In this document: piece by piece, positions 1 through 8,129 of the stretch
How positions within the stretch are numbered: the stretch's first letter is position 1
Layout of the letters: each line of letters opens with the position of its first letter
NCBI RefSeq assembly: GCF_003668875.1
Contig: NZ_RAWM01000081.1
Coordinates: 1-39,989, forward strand
DNA: 39,989 nucleotides
DNA from: Corallococcus interemptor
Lineage (GTDB): Bacteria; Myxococcota; Myxococcia; Myxococcales; Myxococcaceae
Direction: 5' to 3'
Notes under the pieces: model-generated
Seen by the model: the letters and a program-made list of their open reading frames with translations, nothing else
The model's database searches: none
Told to the model about the DNA's origin: nothing
Made by a program: the position numbers and the translations under genes

Positions 1-7
1 GCGTTGG

Positions 8-2572
8 GTGGGGCTGGGGGTGGTGCTGGCGCTCCTGGTGACGGGGGCCTCGGGGTGCAAGGACTCCGGTCCCGCCCCTGGCACGCCGCCTCCGGGTGAC
101 CGGCACGACGAGCCGCCCCTCAACAACAACGACGCGGGCGTCGCCGGTCCGGACGGCGGCATCATCGTTCCCGAATATGACGCCGGCACTCCCGAGGAGG
201 AGCCGGACGCGGGCACGCTGCCCGACGGCGGCAGCGCGCTGCCCGAGCGGGACCCGGACGCCGTCCACAAGGAGAACCAGAAGAAGGGCACCACGGGCTG
301 GCGCATCGACAAGAACGCCAACAGCCGGGAGATTGAAGGCTACGCGCTGAAGGCCACCCTCAAGCAGGGCGAGTCGCTGCGCGTCGCGGTGTCCCTCTCC
401 GAGGAGCGCAAGTTCAGCTGGTTCGTCTACCGCCTGGGCTACTACGGCGGCGTGGGCGCCCGGGAGGTCGCGCGCGGAGGCCCGGTCCAGGGCACGCGGC
501 AGGCGGACTGTCCCGCGGATCCGGGCACGGGCATCATCGCCTGTTCCTGGTCCCCCACGCTGGAGATCCCCATTGGCGAGGACTGGGTGCGCGGCGTGTA
601 CGTGGTGAAGCTCGTGCGCGACGACCGGCCGTCGCGCTACGTGCCCTTCTACGTGCGGGACGCCAACCCGCGCGCGGAGGTCGCGGTGCTCATCCCCACC
701 TCCAACTGGGCCGCGTACAACACCTGGGGCGGCACCAGCCTCTACGATGATCAGAAGGGCGTGATGAAGGCGCACGGCGTCGCGCGCGCCTTCCAGTCCT
801 CCTACGACCGGCCCTACTACCGGGGCCAGGGCTCCGGGCACCTGATGACGGACGACCTGAGCCTCATCACCTGGCTGGAGTCGCAGGACCTGGACGTGGG
901 CTACTTCACCGACGAGGACATGGACGAAAGCTACGACTTCCTTCGCGGCGCGAAGGTGTTCGTGATGTCCGGCCACGACGAGTACTGGTCCGCCAGGCAG
1001 CGCGACCACGCGGACCGCGCGCTGTCGGAAGGGCGCTCCATCCTCAACCTGGGCGCGAACAACGCCTACTGGCAGGTGCGCTTCGAGCCCGCGGCGGACG
1101 GCCGCGAGCGCCGCGTCGTCACCTGCTACAAGGGCGCGCCGGAGGACCCGTACCGGGATCAGCGCAGGACGGTGAAGTTCCGCGACCTGCCCGCGCCCCG
1201 TCCGGAGAACGCGCTGCTGGGCGTGCAGTTCGCCGCGCGCTGGCACCAGTGGCCCTTCCCCACGGTCATCACCAACCCGGAGCACTGGATCTTCAACGGC
1301 ACGGGCCTCAAGGCCGGGGACACGCTGTGGATGGCCAACGGCTACGAAGTGGATCAGCTGGTGACCAACGGCCGCCAGCCCGCTGGCCTGGACGTGCTCG
1401 CGGAGTCGCCCATGCTGTCACTCCAGGGCGGCTTCGGCTTCTCGCACATGGTGGTGCGCAAGCAGGGTGACGCGTACGTGTTCTCCTCGGGCAGCATCGA
1501 CTTCGTGCAGAAGCTGGCCGGGGTGGGGGACCGCGTGGCGGATCCGCGCGCGGGCCGCATCGTGGCCAACGTGCTCTACAAGGCGCTGGGCCGGAAGGTG
1601 CCGGGCGACCTGGTGAAGTTCCAGCCTCCCGCGGCCGCGACGCCCATGGGGCCCTTCGCCGCGTCCGTGACGACGGTGGCGGGACAGCCCGGCAAGCGCT
1701 GCCACTCGGGCACGAAGGTGGCGGCGGACGAGCTGGGCGCGCCGCTCGCGGTCGCCGTGCTGCCGGATGGCGGCTGGGCGGTGGCGGACTCGCTGGCCAA
1801 CGCGGTGAAGCGCGTGTCGCCGGACGGGAAGATCCGCACGGTGCTCACCAACCTCGCGGGCCCCATGGGCATCGCCGCGGACGCGCTGGGCAACATCTAC
1901 GTCTCCGACACGGAGAACGCGGTCATCCGCCGCATCACCCCGGACGGCCGCGCGGAGGTGTTCGCGGGCACCACGTGGGGCTACCAGGACGGCCCCGCGC
2001 TGTCGGCGGCCTTCAACCAGCCCGCGGGCCTGTCCTTCACGCCGGACGGCACGGCGCTGCTCGTGGCGGACCTGAACAACAGCGTCATCCGCCGCATCGA
2101 CATGGTGACGCCCGGCAACCCGGTGACGACGCTCCAGGGTGACTGGCTCTACCGTCCCTCCGCGGTGGTCCAGGCGGTGGATGGCTCCGTCTACGTCGTG
2201 GAGAGCGGCATGGCGCGCGTGGTGCGCGTGCGCGACGGCGTCACCACCGTGATGGCGGGCTCCACGCCCGGCTTCCGCGACGGGGACCCGAAGGACGGCC
2301 AGCTGCTGCCGTACCTGGGCCTGGCGCTGCTGGCGGACGGCTCGCTCGCCATCTCCGACCCCGGCAACTACCGCGTGCGCCGGCTCACCTTCAACGCGTC
2401 CGGCGAGCCGCAGAAGCTGACCACGCTCGCGGGCAGCGGCCGCTACGGCGCGGACGACGGCGCGGGCCGGGACGCCCAGCTGGTGCTGCCCGCCGGGCTC
2501 GCGGTGGGGCCGGACGGCACGCTCTACGTGGCGGACGCTGGCAACTCGCTGGTGCGCGCCATCCAGCGCTGA
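8..2572 (+). CDS. Lipoprotein with N,N-dimethylformamidase-beta-like domain and C-terminal NHL propeller (5' end probably outside window)
   Basis: The product is a secreted lipoprotein of at least 854 residues. A hydrophobic segment ends in a lipobox (T-G-A-S-G then Cys17), followed by an Asp/Gly/Pro-rich linker to about residue 95. Residues about 100-545 resemble the large C-terminal domain of the N,N-dimethylformamidase beta subunit family, with motifs such as FSWFVYRLGYYGG, SNWAAYNTWGG and SGHDEYWS. Residues about 585-850 hold NHL-type repeats (GNIYVSDTENAVIRRI, GTLYVADAGNSLVRAI) that should form a beta-propeller. No substrate can be named, since family members are seldom characterised. 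The GTG at 8 is only the first start in the window. The frame is open upstream and reads Arg-Trp just before it, so a basic signal-peptide start probably lies before base 1. The stop abuts the stop of the next, convergent gene. Confidence 0.8.
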   Translation: MGLGVVLALLVTGASGCKDSGPAPGTPPPGDRHDEPPLNNNDAGVAGPDGGIIVPEYDAGTPEEEPDAGTLPDGGSALPERDPDAVHKENQKKGTTGWRIDKNANSREIEGYALKATLKQGESLRVAVSLSEERKFSWFVYRLGYYGGVGAREVARGGPVQGTRQADCPADPGTGIIACSWSPTLEIPIGEDWVRGVYVVKLVRDDRPSRYVPFYVRDANPRAEVAVLIPTSNWAAYNTWGGTSLYDDQKGVMKAHGVARAFQSSYDRPYYRGQGSGHLMTDDLSLITWLESQDLDVGYFTDEDMDESYDFLRGAKVFVMSGHDEYWSARQRDHADRALSEGRSILNLGANNAYWQVRFEPAADGRERRVVTCYKGAPEDPYRDQRRTVKFRDLPAPRPENALLGVQFAARWHQWPFPTVITNPEHWIFNGTGLKAGDTLWMANGYEVDQLVTNGRQPAGLDVLAESPMLSLQGGFGFSHMVVRKQGDAYVFSSGSIDFVQKLAGVGDRVADPRAGRIVANVLYKALGRKVPGDLVKFQPPAAATPMGPFAASVTTVAGQPGKRCHSGTKVAADELGAPLAVAVLPDGGWAVADSLANAVKRVSPDGKIRTVLTNLAGPMGIAADALGNIYVSDTENAVIRRITPDGRAEVFAGTTWGYQDGPALSAAFNQPAGLSFTPDGTALLVADLNNSVIRRIDMVTPGNPVTTLQGDWLYRPSAVVQAVDGSVYVVESGMARVVRVRDGVTTVMAGSTPGFRDGDPKDGQLLPYLGLALLADGSLAISDPGNYRVRRLTFNASGEPQKLTTLAGSGRYGADDGAGRDAQLVLPAGLAVGPDGTLYVADAGNSLVRAIQR

Positions 2573-3526
2573 TCAGCGGCCCGGGCCGCGCATGCCGCCC
2601 ATGGGCGGCGGCGCGTCCATCTCCTGCCGCGTGCGCCGCCGGTCCGGGGTGTCGCGCGGCAGCTCCACGAAGGTGCACATCTCGCAGAGCCGGCTGTAGA
2701 TGCGCTCGCCCACGCGCTCGCGCAAAAGCTCCGCGTCCTTCATGGCGCTCCTCGCGTCGTCCGTGGTGCGGTAGCCCGAAGGCGCGCTGCTGCGCGCGCC
2801 CTTGCGCTCCGGCTCCAGCGAGTAGTTCGTGGCGAAGAGCGTCGTGCGCCCCGCGTTGTAGCGCCGGGCGATGAGCTCATCGAGCGTCTCCATCTCGAAG
2901 GGGCTGCCGCGCCCCTTGCCCAGCTCGTCGATGGCGAGCACCTCCACCTCCGACAGCGGCCCGATGATCTCCCCGCCGCTCTTGCCGTCCTGGAAGCCGC
3001 GCCGGATGGTCGCGTAGAGGAGGGAGATTTCGACGTAGCGGGACTTCACGCCCATCTCCAGCACCAGGTGCCCCAGCGTCGCCGCGAGCAGGTGCGTCTT
3101 GCCCGTGCCCACCGGCCCGCTCAGCACGAAGCCCTTGTTGGTGGCGCCCTTCACGTACTGGTTGGCGAAGTGCATCGCCACGCCGCGGCCGCGGTCCTGC
3201 GACTCGTTGAAGGGCCGGTAGTTGTCGAACGACGCGTGCGCCATGACGCCCGGCATCTGCACGTCGTTGTAGAGCGCCACGCGCGTGCGCCGCAGCGTGC
3301 ACACGCACGGCTCCAGCACCTCGTACGTCCGGGGGCCCACCTTCGCGCTGAAGGTGCCTTCCTTCTGCACCAGCCGGTGCCCGCGTCCACCGCACATCGG
3401 GCAGTCCACCGAGCACGCACACACCCGCGCGGTCGCGAGCTCACCGCGCCGCTCGATGAGGTACGTCCGCCCGCCGCACTGCCCACACGCCTCGCCGTTC
3501 GCCTTGGCAGCCATCGCCCCTGCCAT
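2573..3526 (-). CDS. Zinc-binding DnaC-like AAA+ ATPase (putative helicase-loader type)
   Basis: This 317-residue protein has an N-terminal cysteine region and a C-terminal DnaC/IstB-type AAA+ domain. Cysteines occur as CGQC (14, 17), CAC (36, 38), CPMC (42, 45) and CVC (74, 76), enough for two zinc ribbons. Walker A is GPVGTGKT (127-134) and Walker B is VLAIDEL (ending near 193), followed by an LFATNY sensor-1-like strand. Bacterial DnaC/DnaI proteins load replicative helicase, and a role in DNA replication or repair is inferred from that family only. I chose the ATG at 3526. A second ATG at 3514 has the better ribosome site (AGGGG, 5 bases upstream) and could be the real start. It lies 67 bases downstream of the unrecognised gene at 3594-4244, so the two probably form an operon. 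The mobile-element IstB near the other end of the window is a distant relative, but this gene has no IS context. Confidence 0.78.
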   Translation of the reverse strand: MAGAMAAKANGEACGQCGGRTYLIERRGELATARVCACSVDCPMCGGRGHRLVQKEGTFSAKVGPRTYEVLEPCVCTLRRTRVALYNDVQMPGVMAHASFDNYRPFNESQDRGRGVAMHFANQYVKGATNKGFVLSGPVGTGKTHLLAATLGHLVLEMGVKSRYVEISLLYATIRRGFQDGKSGGEIIGPLSEVEVLAIDELGKGRGSPFEMETLDELIARRYNAGRTTLFATNYSLEPERKGARSSAPSGYRTTDDARSAMKDAELLRERVGERIYSRLCEMCTFVELPRDTPDRRRTRQEMDAPPPMGGMRGPGR

Positions 3527-3593
3527 AACACCGTCACCCCTGGCCGTCAGCCCACTGCCCATCCGTTCAGGCGCGAGAAGGGGGAACAACCCC

Positions 3594-4244
3594 TCAGGTC
3601 TCCTTCATGTCCAGCCGCCGTCTGACGGCTGCCTGGAGCCGGAAGCGCCGGGCCACACGCCGCGCGCGGGCCGTCATCAGCTGCTGTTCACCGGTGCGCG
3701 CATCGCGCCACACCGAGCGTCGCTCCGGGAAGGGCAGGGCGCGGAGCAGCGCCATCAGCGCCCAGGCCTCCTGCTGATCCATCGCCGAGGGCTCGCGCGG
3801 CACGCACGCGAGCACCGTGTCCAGCAGCCGGTGCACCCGGGGCGCCAGCGCGGCTTCGCGCTCCGTGAGTGCCCGCAGCGCGGTACACAGTCGCGCGTGC
3901 CGCACCTCTTCCCAGGAGCGGGCGGGGCGCTTCTTGGACGCGGGACGCGCCTCCTCGCCCTGGCCCGCGGACAGGTCCCGGTACTTGCGGATCTCCGTCT
4001 CCACCTGGCGCCGGCACGCGCGCAGCGAGCGCAGCACCGGCTCACCGGGCCGCGCGTCCCACAGCGCCTTCTCCGCCGAGCGGGAGATGCCCCGCGCCAC
4101 GACCTCGAAGGGCACGCCCTCCTGCGCCCACGCGGTGACGAGCTCGGTGTCCAGCGCGGACAGCATCAGTCCCGCGCCGCGCACCGCGAGGAAGTAGTCC
4201 TGCACCAGCTCCTCGAAGCTGGCGCTCTCCGGCAGAAGACTCAT
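3594..4244 (-). CDS. Unrecognised helical protein, partner gene of the DnaC-like ATPase
   Basis: This 216-residue protein is rich in Arg, Ala, Leu and Glu, with no signal peptide or membrane segment, so it should be cytoplasmic. I do not recognise the family. The N-terminal 75 residues (FEELVQDYFLAVRGAGL, then LVTAWAQEGVPFEVVARGI) resemble helical replication-accessory proteins of the DnaD/phage-primosome kind, where a W-x2-x-G-(V/Y)-(P/S)-x-E-x-(I/V) pattern recurs. This comparison is by eye and weak. The C-terminal half is basic (RARRVARRF). The ATG at 4244 was chosen because upstream codons (WEAGGCSSGCPAW) look non-coding, although no clear ribosome site precedes either start. It is the first gene of the minus-strand pair with the DnaC-like gene and is divergent from gltD. 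Confidence 0.6.
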   Translation of the reverse strand: MSLLPESASFEELVQDYFLAVRGAGLMLSALDTELVTAWAQEGVPFEVVARGISRSAEKALWDARPGEPVLRSLRACRRQVETEIRKYRDLSAGQGEEARPASKKRPARSWEEVRHARLCTALRALTEREAALAPRVHRLLDTVLACVPREPSAMDQQEAWALMALLRALPFPERRSVWRDARTGEQQLMTARARRVARRFRLQAAVRRRLDMKET

Positions 4245-4415
4245 GATCCGACGACCACTCCAGGCAGGGCAGCCAGACGAACAGCCGCCAGCTTCCCATA
4301 CCCTTTGGGGACCGCCGTGCAACCTTCCTGTCGCTGTCTGGAGCGGTGTTTTCGCACAGCGAAATTGAAGTTTTCCCGCTTGCTATCCGACGAAGCTGGC
4401 GTCCCGTCGTCTGAG

Positions 4416-4445
4416 TTGACCCGCCTTGCGCAAACCGCGCATAGT
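4416..4445 (+). promoter_or_regulatory. Candidate sigma-70-type promoter of the glt cluster
   Basis: In the 294-base divergent gap before gltD, TTGACC (4416-4421) and CATAGT (4440-4445) are separated by 18 bases, giving 5/6 and 4/6 matches to the -35 and -10 consensus. Transcription would begin near 4452 and leave an untranslated leader of about 87 bases. A short inverted repeat lies upstream at 4350-4364 (TTTCGC-ACA-GCGAAA) and could be an operator or a chance palindrome. This is pattern matching only. Confidence 0.4.
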
Positions 4446-4538
4446 ACGGGTCCCCTCATGGAAATTCCCGAAGATTCCCGGACACTTGCCAAGCAAGCAG
4501 GCATCCGTGGACGCCGGTTCCCCGCTCCTAGGAAGACC

Positions 4539-7500
4539 ATGCGCCGCTCGCTACTCGTTTGCCTCGTTCTCCTGACTTCCATGGCTTCGGCCCAGGAGAA
4601 GAAAGCACTGCGCGACGCTGACCTGGGCAAGAAGTCCACCACCACCGTGGACAAGTCCCTCGCAGGCGACATCACTCGCCCGAAGGAAGCCCAGCAGGCC
4701 GCTCCCGCGCTTCAATATGATCAGTTCCGCCTGGGCGTGGAAGTGCAGGTCGCTTCCAAGCGCCGCGAACAGATCGAGTCCCTGAAGAAGATCATCTCGC
4801 TGTCTCCTGATCAGAAGGAGGCCCCCAGCCTGCTGTTCCGCCTGGGTGAGCTCTACTGGGAGGAGTCGAAGTTCTTCTTCTTCGAAGCCAACCGGAAGGA
4901 CGACGAGCTCATCGTCGCCATGAACCGCAACGACGCCGCGGGCCAGCAGAGGGCCAAGGCGGAGAAGGCGGAGTTGATGGCGAAGGTGAAGGAGAACGGC
5001 AAGTACGCCGTCGAGCAGTACACGAAGATCGTCCAGGAGTACCCGAAGTTCGAGCGCACGGACGAGGTGCTCTTCTTCCTCGGCCAGTACCTGATGGAGG
5101 ACGGCCAGGACAAGAAGGCGCTCGTCGCGTTCAAGCGCCTGGTGGAGAAGTACCCGCAGTCCAAGTACATCCCGGACGCGTACTTCGCCTTCGGCGAGTA
5201 CTACTTCAACAACTCCAAGGGCAAGCGCCCGGAGCTGGAGAAGGCGCTCGCGGCCTACAAGAAGGCCGCCGAGTACCCGGAGAACCAGGTCTACGCCTTC
5301 GCCCTCTACAAGCAGGGCTGGTGCTACTTCAACATGGGCGAGTACGAGTCCGCGAAGGACAAGTACAAGACCGTGGTCCTCTACGGTGAGCTGGCCGGCG
5401 CCGGCGCCGTGGAGAAGGACGGCAAGGCCAAGGCGAAGGGCTCGCTGGTGCGTGAAGCGCGCGCCGACTACGTGCGCGCCTTCGCCCGCGAGGGTGACGT
5501 CACGCAGGCCCGCGCGGACTTCGGCAAGGTCGCCACCAATCCGGAAGACCGCTTCGCGATGATGAAGCAGCTCGCGAACCTGTACTACGGCGACGGCAAG
5601 GACCGCGAAGCGGCCATCACCTACAACGCGCTGATCAAGGAGAAGCCGCTGTCTCCGGAGGCCCCCGGCTTCCAGGGCAAGATCGTCGACTGCATCCTGC
5701 GCATGGGCAACAAGGAGCGCACCGTGGCCCAGGTGCGCCGGCTCGTGAAGATCATGAAGGACGTCGAGTCCTCTGGCGTCATCAAGGACGACAAGGACAA
5801 GAAGGCGCTCGCGGAGGCGAAGGAGCTGTCCGAGCGCACGCTCTCCAACCTCGCCGTCACCTGGCACAACGAGGGCAAGAAGACGCGCAGCGAGGAGACC
5901 TTCAAGTACGCGGACGCCGTGTACAGCGACTACCTCACGCTCTTCCCGGAGAACCCCAAGGCGTACGACCTGCGCTTCTTCTGGGCGGAGCTCCTCAACG
6001 ACAACCTCCAGAACTTCGACAAGGCGGCCGCCAACTACACGCTCGTCGTCCTCCAGGACGCCAAGGTGCTGGAGGCCAAGGACGACAAGGGCAAGCCCAA
6101 GCCGGGCAAGCCGGGCAAGTGGCTGACCAACGCCTCCTACAACGCCGTGCTCGCCTACGACGAAGTCGTGAAGGCCGCCGAGGCGCGCGGTGAGGCGAAG
6201 TCCGAGTCCGCCGGCACGGACATCCAGAAGAAGATCGCCATCCCCACGCTGAAGAAGTCGCTGCTCGACGCGTGCGAGCGCTACCTCAAGTACGTCCCCA
6301 AGGGCGACAAGCGCGTGGAGATCGCCTTCAAGGCGGCGAACATCTACTACCGCCACAACCACTTCGACGAAGCGGTGCTGCGCTTCTCCGAAATCGCGCT
6401 CGGCTACCCCGAGTACAAGTTCGAGGACGGTCAGCGCGCGGCCGAGATCGCCGCCAACCTCATCCTGGACTCGTACAACCTGCTGGGCGACTTCGCGAAG
6501 GTCAACGAGTGGGCCCGCCGCTTCTACGCCAACGACAAGCTGGCCACCGGCAAGTTCCGCGACGACCTGGCGAAGCTGATCGAGCAGTCGTCGTTCAAGC
6601 TGGTCAGCCAGCTGGAGGAGAAGAAGGAGTTCTCCAAGGCGGCCGAGGCGTACCTGAACTTCGTCCACGACTTCCCGCAGACGGAGATCGCGGACCTGGC
6701 GCTCTACAACGCGTCCGTCGACTACTACAAGGCGAAGAGCCTGGATAAGGCCATCGAGGTCCGCAAGCGCCTGTTCGCGGAGTACCCCCGGTCCAAGTAC
6801 GTGCCTGACTCCATCTACGCGAACGCGGAGGCGCTGGAGGCCATCGGTGACTTCGAGGAGGCGGCCGGCACCTACGAACTCTACGTGAAGGGCTACGAGC
6901 GCAACCTGAACGAGAAGGGCGGCGCGCCGGCGAAGGCCAAGGCGAAGAGCAAGGCCAGGGGCAAGGCCCGCCAGGCCTCCAACGATGACGGCCCCGCGAA
7001 GCCCGCGGTGGTGCAGAAGTGGGACGAGTCCAAGGCGCAGATCGCCCTGTTCAACGCGGCCACCTACCGCGAGGGCCTGGGCCAGCTGAAGGCCGCGCTC
7101 AAGAACCGCGAGCACTACATCGAGCTGTGGCCCAAGTCGAAGGACGCCGAGGCCGCCTTCCTGTCCATCGTGGACCTGCACGTGAAGCAGGGCGCGTACA
7201 TGAAGGCCATCAAGCTCCTGGAGGAGTACGAGCGCGACAACATGCGCTCCCAGAGCAAGTTCCTCATGGCCGAGGGCCGCATCGTCGACATCTACGCGAA
7301 GATGAAGAAGACGAACGACGTGCGCCGCATGAACAAGCGCATCTTCGAGTACTTCGACCAGCTGCCCCGCCGTCAGCAGACCGCGCTGGAGAAGCCGGCG
7401 CTCGCCGCCGCCGCGCAGGCGAACCTGCTGGCCATCGAGCCGGACTGGGTCGAGTTCAAGCGCCTGAAGCTGTACTGGGGCGTGCCGCCGTCGCCGGAGC

Positions 7501-8129
7501 GCTTCAAGGGCTCGCTGGCGGACAAGGGCCGCGCGCTGGAGGTCGTGCAGAAGAAGTACGTGCAGACCGTGGCGCTGGGTGCCCCGGAGCCGGCCATCTG
7601 CGCGCTGCAGCGCATTGGCCTCGCGTATGACCACATGGCGGAGCTCGTCGTGAACGCGCCCATGCCGCGCGGTCTGGACGAGGAGTCGCAGCAGGCCCTG
7701 CGCGACGAGTTCGCCAACCAGGCCCAGCCGCTCAAGGACAAGGCCACGGAGGCCTTCTCCAGCGCGGTGGCCAAGAGCCGTGAGCTGGGCGTGTTCAACG
7801 ACTGCGCCGCGGCGAGCCTGAAGATCCTCCGCACCACCTACGCCCCGGACCGCTACCCGGAGGTGCTGGAGGAGAAGCTCGCGCTGAAGAACAAGGAACT
7901 GGTGCTGGGCGGCGACCTGTTGGCCGCCGTGCAGGACATCCCGCCCCCGGTCACCAAGGTGGAACCGGAGAAGCAGGCCAAGAGCGAGGCGCTCAACGAG
8001 GACCTGTCCGCGCTGACGAACGCGCTTCGCCAGCAGACCGAGTCCGAGGTCGCCAAGCCCGCCGCCGCGTCCAAGGACGGGGCCCCCAAGAAGACCGTTG
8101 ATGATCAGGAGCCGGAGGACTTCCTCTAA
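4539..8129 (+). CDS. gltD: Adventurous gliding motility TPR protein GltD (AgmU)
   Basis: This 1196-residue exported tetratricopeptide protein is recognised as GltD/AgmU from its size, its TPR content and its place at the head of gltDEFGHIJ. In Myxococcus xanthus, AgmU is part of the Glt trans-envelope complex that moves with the AglRQS motor. The signal peptide is MRRSLLVCLVLLTSMASA with cleavage before Gln19. TPR-like helical pairs run from about residue 85 to 1000 (for example ALVAFKRLVEKYPQSKYIPD), interrupted by a Lys/Ala-rich linker near 800-820. The protein ends in an acidic tail, VDDQEPEDFL. The ATG at 4539 is preceded by AGGAAG at a 5-base gap and begins a good signal peptide. An in-frame ATG at 4458 lacks a ribosome site and would bury that signal. 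The stop overlaps the gltE start by one base (TAATG), implying translational coupling. Confidence 0.9.
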   Translation: MRRSLLVCLVLLTSMASAQEKKALRDADLGKKSTTTVDKSLAGDITRPKEAQQAAPALQYDQFRLGVEVQVASKRREQIESLKKIISLSPDQKEAPSLLFRLGELYWEESKFFFFEANRKDDELIVAMNRNDAAGQQRAKAEKAELMAKVKENGKYAVEQYTKIVQEYPKFERTDEVLFFLGQYLMEDGQDKKALVAFKRLVEKYPQSKYIPDAYFAFGEYYFNNSKGKRPELEKALAAYKKAAEYPENQVYAFALYKQGWCYFNMGEYESAKDKYKTVVLYGELAGAGAVEKDGKAKAKGSLVREARADYVRAFAREGDVTQARADFGKVATNPEDRFAMMKQLANLYYGDGKDREAAITYNALIKEKPLSPEAPGFQGKIVDCILRMGNKERTVAQVRRLVKIMKDVESSGVIKDDKDKKALAEAKELSERTLSNLAVTWHNEGKKTRSEETFKYADAVYSDYLTLFPENPKAYDLRFFWAELLNDNLQNFDKAAANYTLVVLQDAKVLEAKDDKGKPKPGKPGKWLTNASYNAVLAYDEVVKAAEARGEAKSESAGTDIQKKIAIPTLKKSLLDACERYLKYVPKGDKRVEIAFKAANIYYRHNHFDEAVLRFSEIALGYPEYKFEDGQRAAEIAANLILDSYNLLGDFAKVNEWARRFYANDKLATGKFRDDLAKLIEQSSFKLVSQLEEKKEFSKAAEAYLNFVHDFPQTEIADLALYNASVDYYKAKSLDKAIEVRKRLFAEYPRSKYVPDSIYANAEALEAIGDFEEAAGTYELYVKGYERNLNEKGGAPAKAKAKSKARGKARQASNDDGPAKPAVVQKWDESKAQIALFNAATYREGLGQLKAALKNREHYIELWPKSKDAEAAFLSIVDLHVKQGAYMKAIKLLEEYERDNMRSQSKFLMAEGRIVDIYAKMKKTNDVRRMNKRIFEYFDQLPRRQQTALEKPALAAAAQANLLAIEPDWVEFKRLKLYWGVPPSPERFKGSLADKGRALEVVQKKYVQTVALGAPEPAICALQRIGLAYDHMAELVVNAPMPRGLDEESQQALRDEFANQAQPLKDKATEAFSSAVAKSRELGVFNDCAAASLKILRTTYAPDRYPEVLEEKLALKNKELVLGGDLLAAVQDIPPPVTKVEPEKQAKSEALNEDLSALTNALRQQTESEVAKPAAASKDGAPKKTVDDQEPEDFL

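Noticed and set aside
3285-4538. In-frame extension of gltD upstream of 4539, including an ATG at 4458
   Set aside because: It overlaps two minus-strand genes, lacks a ribosome site and would bury a good signal peptide. The 4458 start is kept only as a remote alternative.
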